Shown in pieces: positions 51,539 through 61,639 of a DNA stretch of 64,000 nt (its first letter is position 1; the number at the start of each line of letters is the position of its first letter). Source of the DNA: Rhodoplanes serenus. Lineage in GTDB: Bacteria > Pseudomonadota > Alphaproteobacteria > Rhizobiales > Xanthobacteraceae. Where the stretch lies: the NCBI GenBank assembly GCA_009720755.1, contig WNKV01000010.1, positions 124,001 through 188,000 on the forward strand, read 5' to 3'. A model generated the notes under the pieces. It saw only the letters and a list, made by a program, of their open reading frames with translations, had not been told where the DNA came from and ran no database searches. The position numbers and the translations under genes are program-made.

Positions 51539-54286
51539 ATGGAGTTCCTGGCGTTTGTGGCCGCGCTCGTGGCCATCGTCATGCTGCGCGGCGAGCGCCG
51601 GCAGGTCGCCGTCCTGCGGGACCGGCTGACCGGCATCGAGGCGGAGATCGAACGGCTGCGTGTGCTGCTGGCCAGGGCATCCCGCCCGGGCGGCGAGGCG
51701 ACACCCGCGACCGAGCCGTCCCCCGATGGCGGCCCGGAGATCGCGGCAACGTCGGTTCCTCCGCAGGCTCCCGCCGACACCGTCGCCACGAGCCCCGCCG
51801 CACCGCCGCCGCCCACCGCGGTGCCGCCGATCTCCGCACCGCCGATCTCCGGACCGCCAATGTCCGAGCCGTCGGGCGTCACGGCGGACGCGCCGCCGCC
51901 GGTCGCGCCGCGCGGTTTCGAGGAGCGCTTCGGCACCCAGTGGGTGGTCTGGGTCGGCGGCGTGGCGCTGGCGCTCGGTGGCCTCTTCCTGGTGCGTTAC
52001 TCCATCGAGCAGGGGCTGATCGGGCCGGGCGTGCGGGTCGCCCTCGGGGCGCTGCTCGCCGTCGCCCTGGTGGCGGCCGGCGAGTGGACCCGCCGCAACG
52101 AGATCCGGGTCGGCGCCGCGGCGCTGCCGACCGCCCACATCCCGAGCACCCTGACGGCCGCCGGCACCACGGTGGCCTATGCGACCGTGTGGGCCGCTTT
52201 CGCGCTGTACGGCTTCCTGCCGCCGCCGCTCGCCTTCGTGCTGCTCGGCGCGGTGGCGCTGGCGACGCTCGCGGCGGCGCTGCTGCACGGGCCGGCGCTC
52301 GCCGGGCTCGGCCTCGTCGGCGCCTATGTGACGCCGGTTCTGGTCGCCAGCGACGAGCCGAGCTTCTGGGCGCTGTATCTCTACCTCGTCGTGGTGACGG
52401 CCGCCGCCTTCGCGCTGGCGCGGGCGCGGCTGTGGCGCTGGCTGGCGCTCACCGCCATCGCGTTCGCGACGCTGTGGGCGCTGCCTGGCATCGCCGAGGC
52501 GGCGGTCGGAACGGCGGTGCCGCACACCGTCTACCTCGTGGCGGTATTCGCGCTCGCCGCGGCCTTCACGGTGTCGGGCCTGCTGCTCGGGCCTGAGGCG
52601 ACCCCCGACACGCTCGACGAGGTCTCGTCGGTGGCGCTCGCCGCCGTGCTGGTGCCGGCCGGACTTCTCGTGATGGCGAGTGGCCACGATGGCGTGGCGC
52701 TCTCCGGCTTCACGCTCCTCGCCGCCCTCACGGTCGGCATCGCCTGGCGGGCGCCGGCGGCGCTCGGCGCCGTGCCGGTCGCGGCCGCGATGGCGGTGCT
52801 GGTGATGGCCGAGTGGGCGACCGAGACGCGGCTCGACACGCTGATCGCGCCGGCCGGTCCGGTCGCCGGCGCGGTGCCGGAGCCGGTGCGCACCTCCTTC
52901 GCGCTCCACCTCGCCGCCGGGGCGCTGTTCGCCGGCCTGTTCGGCGGCGTCGGCTTCGCGGCGCAGGGGCGGGCGACCCGCGCGGTGGTGCCGCTGGTGT
53001 GGGCGTGGTGCGCCATCGCGACGCCGATCGCCATCCTGATCGCGCTGTACTGGCGCATCGCCGGCTTCGACCGCTCGATCCCGTTCGCCGGCCTGGCGCT
53101 GCTCATCGCCGCGCTGTTCGCGGTGGCGACCGAGACGCTCGGCCGGCGGCCGCCGCGGCCGGGCCTGCCGGCCGGGCAGGCGGTGTTCGCGGTCGGCGCC
53201 GTGGGTGCGCTGGCGCTGGCGCTCACCATGGCGCTGGAGAAGGGTTTTCTCACCGTGGCGCTCGCCCTCGCGGTGCCGGGCGTCGCCTTTGTCGAGCGGT
53301 ATCGGCCGCTGCCGGCGCTGCGCGGGCTCGCCGCCGGGCTCGCGCTCGTGGTGCTGGCCCGCATCGGATGGGAGCCGCGCATCGTCGGCGACGCGGTCGG
53401 CACCACGCCGATCTTCAACTGGCTCCTGTGGGGCTACGGCGTGCCGGCGGCGGCGTTCTGGACGGCCGGGCATCTCTTGCGCAAGCGCGCCGACGACGCC
53501 GCGGCCCGCACCGTCGACGTGCTGGCGATCGTGTTCACGGTGCTGCTCGCCGGGCTGGAGATCCGCCATCTCGTCAACGACGGCGATGTCTACCGGCCGG
53601 CGGGCCGGCTGGCGGAGATCGGGCTTCAGGTGTCGTCGTGGCTCGCGCTGGCGATCGGCCTCGAACGTCTGCGCCTGAGGACCCGGTCGATCGTGCACGA
53701 CATCGGCGCTCTGGTGATGGCGGCGCTGGCGCTCGCCGGCATCGTGCTCGGGCTCGCCGGCTTCGCCAATCCGCTGATCACCGGCGATGCCGTCGGCGGG
53801 CCGCTCGTCAATCTGGTCCTGCTCGGCTACGGGCTGCCCGCCGTGCTGGCGGCGGTGCTGGCGCTGGTGGCGCGGGCCACGCGGCCGCTGGCCTATCGTG
53901 GCGTCGCGGCCGCCGCCGCGGTGGCGCTGTCGCTCGGCTGGCTGACGCTGGAGATCCGCCGGGCCTTCCACGGCACGGTGCTGACGGCCGGACCGACGCT
54001 CGATCTGGAGCAGTACACCTATTCGGCGGCCTGGCTCGGCTTCGGCGTGATGCTGCTCGTCGCCGGCATCCTGCTGCGCTCGCAGCCGGCGCGTCTCGCC
54101 TCGGCGGCCGTGGTGACGCTGACCATCGCCAAGGTGTTCCTGCTCGACATGGCCGATCTCACCGGCATCTACCGGGCGCTGTCCTTCATCGGCCTCGGCC
54201 TCGTGCTGGTCGGCATCGGGCTCCTGTATCAGCGCCTGCTGTTTCCGCGTGCTGCGCCGCCGGCCAGCGCCGCGCCGCCATCGTGA
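51539..54286 (+). CDS. DUF2339 large multi-spanning membrane protein
   Basis: 915 residues with roughly twenty-five membrane segments from residue 135 onwards. A short coiled-coil-like N-terminus (RRQVAVLRDRLTGIEAEIERLRVLLA) and a Pro/Ala-rich linker with PPISAPPISGPPMSEPS precede the conserved start FEERFGTQWVVWVGGVALALGGLFLVRYSIEQGLIGP. The C-terminal conserved part is AKVFLLDMADLTGIYRALSFIGLGLVLVGIGLLYQRLL. Function unknown for the family; a role in envelope maintenance has been suggested but is not shown here. GGAGGGGG 7 bp before the ATG. Confidence 0.9.
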   Translation: MEFLAFVAALVAIVMLRGERRQVAVLRDRLTGIEAEIERLRVLLARASRPGGEATPATEPSPDGGPEIAATSVPPQAPADTVATSPAAPPPPTAVPPISAPPISGPPMSEPSGVTADAPPPVAPRGFEERFGTQWVVWVGGVALALGGLFLVRYSIEQGLIGPGVRVALGALLAVALVAAGEWTRRNEIRVGAAALPTAHIPSTLTAAGTTVAYATVWAAFALYGFLPPPLAFVLLGAVALATLAAALLHGPALAGLGLVGAYVTPVLVASDEPSFWALYLYLVVVTAAAFALARARLWRWLALTAIAFATLWALPGIAEAAVGTAVPHTVYLVAVFALAAAFTVSGLLLGPEATPDTLDEVSSVALAAVLVPAGLLVMASGHDGVALSGFTLLAALTVGIAWRAPAALGAVPVAAAMAVLVMAEWATETRLDTLIAPAGPVAGAVPEPVRTSFALHLAAGALFAGLFGGVGFAAQGRATRAVVPLVWAWCAIATPIAILIALYWRIAGFDRSIPFAGLALLIAALFAVATETLGRRPPRPGLPAGQAVFAVGAVGALALALTMALEKGFLTVALALAVPGVAFVERYRPLPALRGLAAGLALVVLARIGWEPRIVGDAVGTTPIFNWLLWGYGVPAAAFWTAGHLLRKRADDAAARTVDVLAIVFTVLLAGLEIRHLVNDGDVYRPAGRLAEIGLQVSSWLALAIGLERLRLRTRSIVHDIGALVMAALALAGIVLGLAGFANPLITGDAVGGPLVNLVLLGYGLPAVLAAVLALVARATRPLAYRGVAAAAAVALSLGWLTLEIRRAFHGTVLTAGPTLDLEQYTYSAAWLGFGVMLLVAGILLRSQPARLASAAVVTLTIAKVFLLDMADLTGIYRALSFIGLGLVLVGIGLLYQRLLFPRAAPPASAAPPS

Positions 54287-54352
54287 GGCGGCTCGTCCGC
54301 CTCACGTCTCGGTCAGCGTGAGGCGACCTGTCCGCCTCACATCTTGGTCAGC
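54283..54352. repeat. duplicated 35-bp unit between the DUF2339 and BcsS-like genes, each with a hairpin
   Basis: Two 35-bp units (54283-54317 and 54318-54352) both run GTGAGGCG...CCGCCTCAC...GGTCAGC. Within each, GTGAGGCGG or GTGAGGCG pairs with CCGCCTCAC. The second holds the last five codons of the BcsS-like gene; the first holds the DUF2339 stop. Looks like a tandem duplication of the 3' end of the minus-strand gene. Confidence 0.75.
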
Positions 54353-55200
54353 ACTCCGAAGCGCACATAGGGGCCGCTGCGGTCGTCAGTGTCCATCGTC
54401 CAGCCGACGCCGCCCGACCACTGGTACGGGCCGAGCTTCCAGGCGGTGAGGTGCAGCCCGGTGCGAAGCTGGCGATAGGTCTCGTCGCCGTAGATCTGCA
54501 CCTCCGGGCCGACATAGAAGCCGCCGTACACGGGTTCGAGCACGCGCCAGCCGGCGGCCGCCTGGAGCCCGAAGCCCTGACCGATCGACGACCAGGTGGC
54601 GGCCACCGCCACCATGATGTCGGGTGCCGGCTCCCACCACGTCTCCACGCCAAAGCGCAGGCCGATGTGCAGGCCCCTCAGCGGATTGCCCGGATCGAGC
54701 GGCCGCGTCGCATGATCCTGGACGCCGAGCCCGCCGTGGACGACCGCCGTGAAGGCGCCGCGCCGGAACACCCAGCCGGATGTCAGGGCGCCGAGAACCT
54801 GGCCGGCGACGACGAGCCGCCGCCCGGAGCGGTATTGATAGACGCCCGTGCCGACCAGCAGCCGCAGTAGCGGCCCGTCGCGGTCGAGGCCCTCCGGCGC
54901 CCAGGCGAAGCCGCCATGCAGGAAGCCGCCGGCGCGCCACAGATCGGTGCCACCGAACAGGAGCAGGCGCTCGGCTTCGAGACTGGCGAGGATGTCGGGC
55001 GGCAGCGGGCCGACGGGCGGCGGCGGCGCCGGAGGTGTCGCAGAGGTGGCCTCGACGCCGAGCGTGAGAACGACAGCGGCCAGCATGGCCCGAAGCCACG
55101 CTACGCGGAGCCGCGCGGCGTCGAGCAGTGCAGCGCCGAGCGGCGCAAGGCGGCACAGCGCGGTCGCCGAAGCGACCGCGCCGATTTCCAGTCGGCTCAT
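54337..55200 (-). CDS. BcsS-like outer-membrane beta-barrel protein (cellulose biosynthesis family)
   Basis: 287 residues. A signal-like segment (AWLRAMLAAVVLTLGVEATSA) is preceded by a 40-residue N-terminus, so the true start may be the ATG at 55086. The mature part alternates short beta strands: LLLFGGTDLWRAGGFLHGGFAWAPEG, GTGVYQYRSGRRLVVAGQVLGALTSGWVF, GPYVRFGVLTKM, a pattern of the CBP_BcsS family of alphaproteobacteria. No bcsA, B or C gene lies in the window, so the role is inferred from family. The promoter at 55251-55280 fits the longer start. Confidence 0.65.
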   Translation of the reverse strand: MSRLEIGAVASATALCRLAPLGAALLDAARLRVAWLRAMLAAVVLTLGVEATSATPPAPPPPVGPLPPDILASLEAERLLLFGGTDLWRAGGFLHGGFAWAPEGLDRDGPLLRLLVGTGVYQYRSGRRLVVAGQVLGALTSGWVFRRGAFTAVVHGGLGVQDHATRPLDPGNPLRGLHIGLRFGVETWWEPAPDIMVAVAATWSSIGQGFGLQAAAGWRVLEPVYGGFYVGPEVQIYGDETYRQLRTGLHLTAWKLGPYQWSGGVGWTMDTDDRSGPYVRFGVLTKM

Positions 55201-55250
55201 GGACGAGTCCCTGGAAACCGAAGTGCTCAAGTCTGCCGCATACGGTTGTA

Positions 55251-55280
55251 ATTTTATCGGGCGGCACGCATTCGATCCAA
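55251..55280 (-). promoter_or_regulatory. candidate promoter of the BcsS-like gene
   Basis: On the minus strand TTGGAT (55275-55280), 18 nt, TAAAAT (55251-55256; 5 of 6 consensus). RNA would start near 55243. The rest of the 334-bp spacer 55201-55534 shows no gene or repeat. Confidence 0.4.
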
Positions 55281-55534
55281 GGGAACAAACACGGAAAGCC
55301 TGTCACGGACCGTCGATGGAGACGTCGGCGTGACGGATCGGCGACATCGCCCGAACAGACTAGATCCGGGAGAGGCGCGAGCCTGTCGTTTGGCCCGGTG
55401 CCGCGCGTCGCGACACGTCCGGCCGCGGTCTGTCCTGCGCGCCGGCCCTACCGGGCTGCCGGCGGACTTCGCCGAGGCGCGTGCTAGCATGGCGTCGCTC
55501 GCCCCCTAGGCCCGGCTTCGCCAGGACAAGCCCC

Positions 55535-56785
55535 ATGCCTCCGAACGACTCGCCGGCCGCCCCCGCGCTGGAACCCGATGCCATCCAGCAGCGTCGCCAG
55601 ATCGGCTTCCTCAACGTCGCGCACGGCCTCGATCACTTCGTGCTCGGTATCTACCCGACCGTCGTGATCGGGCTCGAAGCCGTCTATCGGCGGCCCTATT
55701 CCGAGCTGATCGTGCTGTCGACCGCGATGTTCGTGGCGTTCGGGCTGTTCTCGCTGCCGGCCGGCTGGCTCGCCGACCGCGTCAGCCGCCGCGCCATCAT
55801 GGCGGCTTTCTTCGTCGGCACCGGCGTCGCGCTCGCCGGCTGCGCGGTGGCGCCGAGCTTGCCGATGCTGGCGACGGCGCTGTTCCTGGTCGGCATGTTC
55901 GCGGCGATCTACCACCCGGTCGGCATGGCGATGCTGATCCAGGTGTCGGGGGCGCGCGGGCGCACGCTCGCCTTCAACGGCGTTTGCGGCAATCTCGGCG
56001 TCGCGCTCGCCTCCGGCGTCACCGCGGTGCTGGCCTCGTGGCTCGGCTGGCGCGGCGCCTTCCTGGTGCCGGCGCTGATCAGCCTGGCGCTGGGCATCGC
56101 CTATCTGGCGCTGGTCGCGGACGACCGCCACGAGACCGGGCGACGCGCCCGGGTCGCCGACATCGTGTTGCCGCGCCGCGCCGCGGTGGTGTTCTTCGCC
56201 CTCTATCTGATCATCTCGTTCTGCGGCGGGCTCACCTTCAACACGATCGTGGTGACGCTGCCCAAGATCATCGACGAGCGGCTGGGGGAAGGGGTCGCGC
56301 TGGCCGCGGTCGGCGGCCTCGCCACCGCGGTATTCCTGTGCGGTGCGGTGGCCCAGATGGTGGTCGGCCGCATCGCCGAGCGGGTGGCGCCGCATCTCCT
56401 GTTCGCCGCCGTGGTGGCGCTGCTGCTCGGCGGCGCCGTATGGGCCGTGCAGGCGAGCGGCATGATCCTGCTGGCCGCCCTGGCGGTGGTGATGGCGGCA
56501 CTGTACGGGCAGGTGACGGTGGGCGACATGGTGATCGCCCGTTACACGGCCGATGCTTGGCGTGGCCGCGTCTACGCGGTGCGCTACTTCCTGTCGTTCG
56601 CATCGGCCGCCGTCGCGGTGCCGGGGATCGCGGTGCTGCACGCGCGCGGCGGCTTCGATCTGGTTCTGGTCGGGCTCGTCGGGGTGACGGCGCTGTTTCT
56701 CGCCGCGGTGCTCGGCCTGGTCGCGGTGGTGACGCTGGCGGCGCCGCGGACCGTGGCGCCCGCCGAGCCGGCAGCGGCCGAATAG
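55535..56785 (+). CDS. MFS transporter, NNP/FSR-like
   Basis: 416 residues, twelve predicted helices. N-terminal QRRQIGFLNVAHGLDHFVLGIYPTVVIGLE resembles fosmidomycin-resistance-type permeases; the helix 2-3 loop is GWLADRVSRRAIMAA and HPVGMAMLIQVSGARGRTLAFNGVCGNLG follows. Substrate unknown. AGGACAAG 5-8 bp before the ATG. Monocistronic; an intrinsic terminator follows at 57017, beyond 230 bp of sequence with no recognised gene. Confidence 0.87.
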   Translation: MPPNDSPAAPALEPDAIQQRRQIGFLNVAHGLDHFVLGIYPTVVIGLEAVYRRPYSELIVLSTAMFVAFGLFSLPAGWLADRVSRRAIMAAFFVGTGVALAGCAVAPSLPMLATALFLVGMFAAIYHPVGMAMLIQVSGARGRTLAFNGVCGNLGVALASGVTAVLASWLGWRGAFLVPALISLALGIAYLALVADDRHETGRRARVADIVLPRRAAVVFFALYLIISFCGGLTFNTIVVTLPKIIDERLGEGVALAAVGGLATAVFLCGAVAQMVVGRIAERVAPHLLFAAVVALLLGGAVWAVQASGMILLAALAVVMAALYGQVTVGDMVIARYTADAWRGRVYAVRYFLSFASAAVAVPGIAVLHARGGFDLVLVGLVGVTALFLAAVLGLVAVVTLAAPRTVAPAEPAAAE

Positions 56786-57016
56786 GGGGCGCCGTGACGG
56801 TGACTCGTCTCTTTCTCGGCCGTCGCGAAATTTCTTCGTGGCCTTAACGTCTCGTTAACCGTCGACTCGCATCATGGAGGTGAAAGGGCGCTTCGGCGCC
56901 ACGGCCACCGGCCACGATGACGCCGGATGAACGCGCATCGGGGCCGGATCGGTCGCTTCTCGAGTTCCCGCACGGGGCGGGTATGGGGGACCGGCGTCTT
57001 GCGGCGCCGCAGGGGC

Positions 57017-57044
57017 AAGGCCCGGGCGAAAGCCCGGGCCTTTT
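57017..57044 (+). terminator. strong intrinsic terminator, GAAA tetraloop
   Basis: AAGGCCCGGGC-GAAA-GCCCGGGCCTT followed by TT: an 11-bp stem with T-tract. The sequence is the same, inverted, as the terminator at 57825-57852. It ends plus-strand transcription after the MFS gene. Confidence 0.85.
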
Positions 57045-57058
57045 GCTTGGCGGGCTCT

Positions 57059-57190
57059 GATACGAGATCCGGCCGATCAATTCGATGGTCATTCCGGGGC
57101 GGCGTGCAACGCCGCACCCGGAATCCAGCCGAGAGCTCCGAGTTTGCCGCTGGAGTCCGAACTCGCGGCGTCGCGGCGCCCCGGAAAGAC
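57059..57190 (-). repeat. dispersed palindromic intergenic repeat, family 1, copy C
   Basis: Inverted relative to copies A and B. Read on the minus strand it gives TTTCCGGGGCGCCGCGACG, CCAGCGGCAAACTCGG, CTCTCGGCTGGATTCCGG and CCGGAATGACC, ending CCGGATCTCGTATC. It lies between a terminator and the Uma2 gene. Confidence 0.75.
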
Positions 57191-57216
57191 AGCGAGCTGA
57201 TCACCCGGACATCGTA

Positions 57217-57777
57217 TCAGTCCAGCTGGACGCGGGCGTAGATCTCGGCCAGCGGAAGAGCGATCCCGAGCGCCGGCACCTCGACGCTCGCCGCGATGTC
57301 GCCGAGGACGACCGGGCCGGACGAGAAGCCGGTCGCGGTGCGGGTCCACACCCACAGCTTGATCTCGTCCGACGCCACCACGACGTAGGTGCCGAGGCTC
57401 GGCAGCCGCAGGTACTCGGCCGCCTTGTCGCCGAGATCGATGCGCGCGGAGGAGGGCGACATCACCTCGGCGATCAGCACCGGCGCGGTCGCGGTGCGGT
57501 CGGTCACGGCGCCGCCCGCGGGATCGACCACGATGTCGGGAAACCGGATGGTCGCCGGTCCGACCTCCACGCCGAACTCCGGCAGCACGGCCCATGTGTC
57601 GAGATCGATCCGTGTATCCAGGGCCGTGGCCAGATTGAAGAGAATATGCGAGTGCCCGCGCGGCCCGCCGGTCATCATCACGACACGCCCCCGCACCAGC
57701 TCGTAATTCTCCTCCTGGCGCTCGGCCCAGCCCAGGAAGGTCGCCTTGTCCATCGGCACGGGGGTCTGAACGGTCAT
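57217..57777 (-). CDS. Uma2 (DUF820) family protein, copy 2
   Basis: 186 residues, starting MTVQTPVPMDKATFLGWAERQEENYELVRGRVVMMTGG. Family residues: TIRFPDIVVDPAG (the D of the PD motif) and PVLIAEVMSPSSARIDLGDKAAEYLRLPSL. It is close in pattern to the Uma2 protein at 3633-4220 but clearly diverged. GAGGACGAG before the ATG. Bracketed by identical inverted terminators (57017-57044 and 57825-57852) and flanked by a dispersed repeat, so it could be a mobile or transcriptionally insulated cassette. Confidence 0.85.
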   Translation of the reverse strand: MTVQTPVPMDKATFLGWAERQEENYELVRGRVVMMTGGPRGHSHILFNLATALDTRIDLDTWAVLPEFGVEVGPATIRFPDIVVDPAGGAVTDRTATAPVLIAEVMSPSSARIDLGDKAAEYLRLPSLGTYVVVASDEIKLWVWTRTATGFSSGPVVLGDIAASVEVPALGIALPLAEIYARVQLD

Positions 57778-57824
57778 CTCGTCCTCGTTCGCAGATCGAA
57801 GTCTACTGCGCCCCTCCGAAACGC

Positions 57825-57852
57825 AAAAGGCCCGGGCTTTCGCCCGGGCCTT
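57825..57852 (-). terminator. intrinsic terminator of groL
   Basis: On the minus strand AAGGCCCGGGC-GAAA-GCCCGGGCCTT then TT: an 11-bp stem and T-tract, 27 bp beyond the groL stop. It is an exact inverted copy of 57017-57044. Confidence 0.85.
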
Positions 57853-57878
57853 CGTCGTCACGACGCGGGAGGCGTCGA

Positions 57879-59522
<1,644 letters not shown>

Positions 59523-59635
59523 TCAGCTCCTGAATGAAACCGTTGCGCTCTCCCGACCCGGCGAGACCACGGTGCCGATCCTCTCGATCCGGCAGTGGGT
59601 CCGTTCAGGCAGGCAGTGTTCCGAACGAGGGGAGG

Positions 59636-59950
59636 TCAGGCGGCCTTCTTCTTGGCCTCGGTGTCGGTGAGAACGCCCATGATGTCGCTCTCCTTCATGA
59701 TCAGGTACTCGACGCCGTCGAGCTTCACCTCGGTGCCCGACCACTTTCCGAACAGCACCCGATCGCCGGCCTTGACGTCGAGCGGGACCAGCTTGCCGGC
59801 CTCGTCGCGGCCGCCCGGGCCGACGGCGATGATCTCGCCCTGCTGCGGCTTCTCCTTGGCGGTATCCGGGATGATGATCCCGCCGGCGGTCTTCTCCTCC
59901 GCCTCGATACGCTTGACGACGACGCGGTCGTGAAGCGGACGGAACTTCAT
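59636..59950 (-). CDS. groS: 10-kDa co-chaperonin GroES
   Basis: 104 residues. Starts [24 protein letters not shown]; the mobile loop [21 protein letters not shown] caps the GroEL ring. GGAGGACAGC 4-5 bp before the ATG gives a strong ribosome site. First gene of groESL, with a sigma32-type promoter 86 bp upstream and a CIRCE-like repeat beyond it, so the pair should be induced by heat and also repressed by HrcA. Confidence 0.97.
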   Translation of the reverse strand: MKFRPLHDRVVVKRIEAEEKTAGGIIIPDTAKEKPQQGEIIAVGPGGRDEAGKLVPLDVKAGDRVLFGKWSGTEVKLDGVEYLIMKESDIMGVLTDTEAKKKAA

Positions 59951-60035
59951 GCTGTCCTCCTAAGTTCTTGTCGCAGAGAGATGAAAGCGGGTTGCGCAGC
60001 GGGCCGGACGAGCGGCGCCGGGCAGCCCGGTTGCG

Positions 60036-60064
60036 ACATGGGAAAGATGCCGGAGCCGTTCAAG
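60036..60064 (-). promoter_or_regulatory. sigma32-type heat-shock promoter of groESL
   Basis: On the minus strand CTTGAAC (60058-60064), 14 nt, TCCCATGT (60036-60043): near-perfect to the sigma32 boxes CTTGAAA and CCCCATNT. RNA would start near 60028, with a leader of about 78 nt. Confidence 0.75.
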
Positions 60065-60081
60065 AGGGGTTTGGAAAAAAT

Positions 60082-60108
60082 TTGGCACTCATGGCTGACG
60101 ACTGCCAA
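60082..60108. promoter_or_regulatory. CIRCE-like HrcA operator of groESL
   Basis: TTGGCACTC, 9 nt, GACTGCCAA. The arms match each other in 8 of 9 positions, and TTGGCACTC matches the consensus arm TTAGCACTC with one change. It lies just upstream of the sigma32 -35 box, so it probably controls a second, upstream promoter; the dyad TTTCGC-CACT-GCGAAA at 60155-60170 may belong to that. Confidence 0.75.
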
Positions 60109-60301
60109 GGGCGACGATGCGGTGCAGCGGAAGCCCGGAAGCTTAGCGATAGCATTTCGCCACTGCGAAAAGTAGAGCGCTGATAGCACTCCTCGCATTG
60201 GGCTGCCATGCCTCGCCCATGAACAGTTTGTTTACCAAATGCGCTTGCAATGAACGCGAGTGCCGGGAAGGATTTCCGTTCCATCACGGATGGGGGACGA
60301 C

Positions 60302-60571
60302 ATGCCTTCAAAGGATTTCTTGAAGCAGCTCCATGGTTACGGTCTGACGACCGCGCACATCCTGTATCGGCGGCCCGATCATCCCTGGCTGCTTCAGACC
60401 TATCTCTGGCAGGAGTACGACCTCCACCCGCATTTCCCGGAGCTGACCCGGTTCCTCGACTTCTGGCAGGAGAAGCTGGAGGGGCCGCTGCACTCGGTCA
60501 CGGTCGCCCATTCGCGGTTGATCAAGCCGGCCGAAATCCGGGCCGTCGACGGCGTGTTCCGGCTCAACTGA
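60302..60571 (+). CDS. Usg family protein
   Basis: 89 residues matching the small Usg family throughout: DFLKQLHGYGLTTAHILYRRPDHPWLLQTYLWQEYDLHPHFPELTRFLDFWQEKLEG. Function is not known; in Zymomonas it lies near tryptophan genes, but here none is close. GGGGGA 1-2 bp before ATG is tight; start by family length. It diverges from groESL; a second, degenerate CIRCE-like site (60183-60209) is nearer to this gene. Confidence 0.85.
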   Translation: MPSKDFLKQLHGYGLTTAHILYRRPDHPWLLQTYLWQEYDLHPHFPELTRFLDFWQEKLEGPLHSVTVAHSRLIKPAEIRAVDGVFRLN

Positions 60572-60611
60572 GAGACCGACGTGGTGCGGCCGCGTGTCTC
60601 GGCCGTCCTGG

Positions 60612-61535
60612 TCACTGCGCCGGCGACGGTCGGGTCGTGCCGGCTCGCGGCCAAGCCGCCGCCGTCTCCTCGATGGCCGCCACGGCAGCCGCCACCACCG
60701 GGGTCTCGGCGACCGGACTGGTGACCAGCAAGACGCTGCGGATGCCGTCCGGCCCGAGCCGGCGCACCGTCACGTCCCCCCAGCCGTGGGCGACGAGGAG
60801 CGGGATGATCGCGACTCCGCCATTGGCCCGAGCGAAGGCGATCAGCGCCGACAGGTTGCTCGACTCGAACGCCGCCCGCACCGCCACGCCCTCGTTCGCC
60901 GCCAGATCCTCCACCAGCGCCCGGAGCGCGAATTCGCGTGGCATCAGGGCGAGCGGTCGCCCGGCCAGCGCCGCGAGTCCGACCGGGTCGCCCTCCGGCA
61001 CCGGGGCGCTGGCCCCGATCACGGCGACGAGATGCTCGTGCGCCAGGACGCGCGTACGCAGGCCGGTGCTGCGCCGGAGCTGGAAGGTCAGCCCCAGATC
61101 GGCGTCGCCGTCGCGCACCGCCGACGCGATGGCATCGGCCGCCATCTCGCGCGACACCAGCCGGATGTTGGGATGCCGCCGCGTCAGGAGGGTGGCGGCG
61201 CCGACCACCAGGGATTCGTTGTAGGATTGGAGCGTGGCGACCCGCACCACGCCGGCGAGCTCGGCTGCGGCCGTGCGCCGTTGCACGCGGGCCATCATGG
61301 CTTCGAGCGCGCCGAGCACCGGCGTGATTTCCGCCAGCAGAGTCTCCCCCTCGGCCGTCAAGGCGATCCGCCGGCCGTCGCGCCGCAGCAGCGGGGCGCC
61401 GATCGCGTGCTCGAGCTGACGGATCTGGTGGGTCACGGCCGGCTGCGTGAGGTCGAGCCGCCGGGCGGCCCGGGTGACGTGGCCGGTCTGGGCCACAGCC
61501 AGGAAGGTCCGGAACTGGCGCAGGGTGGGAGCCAT
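60612..61535 (-). CDS. LysR-family transcriptional regulator
   Basis: 307 residues. The winged helix is LRQFRTFLAVAQTGHVTRAARRLDLTQPAVTHQIRQLEHAIGAPLLRRDGRRIALTAEG; the sensor part has GVVRVATLQSYNESLVVGAATLL, the CynR-like pattern. It diverges from a Bug-type binding protein gene, so it most likely activates that operon on sensing its ligand. The ATG at 61535 is the family start. The intergenic 61536-61639 is AT-rich, with GATAA at 61540 and 61556, sixteen bases apart, possible LysR contacts. Confidence 0.88.
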   Translation of the reverse strand: MAPTLRQFRTFLAVAQTGHVTRAARRLDLTQPAVTHQIRQLEHAIGAPLLRRDGRRIALTAEGETLLAEITPVLGALEAMMARVQRRTAAAELAGVVRVATLQSYNESLVVGAATLLTRRHPNIRLVSREMAADAIASAVRDGDADLGLTFQLRRSTGLRTRVLAHEHLVAVIGASAPVPEGDPVGLAALAGRPLALMPREFALRALVEDLAANEGVAVRAAFESSNLSALIAFARANGGVAIIPLLVAHGWGDVTVRRLGPDGIRSVLLVTSPVAETPVVAAAVAAIEETAAAWPRAGTTRPSPAQ

Positions 61536-61639
61536 AATCGATAAATATTCCTCATGATAAAGCCAAACAACATCGAATTTGATCTCATGAATCGCGCGGC
61601 CCATTCTCGAAAGGACAAGAAGAGCCGGAGGAACACGCC

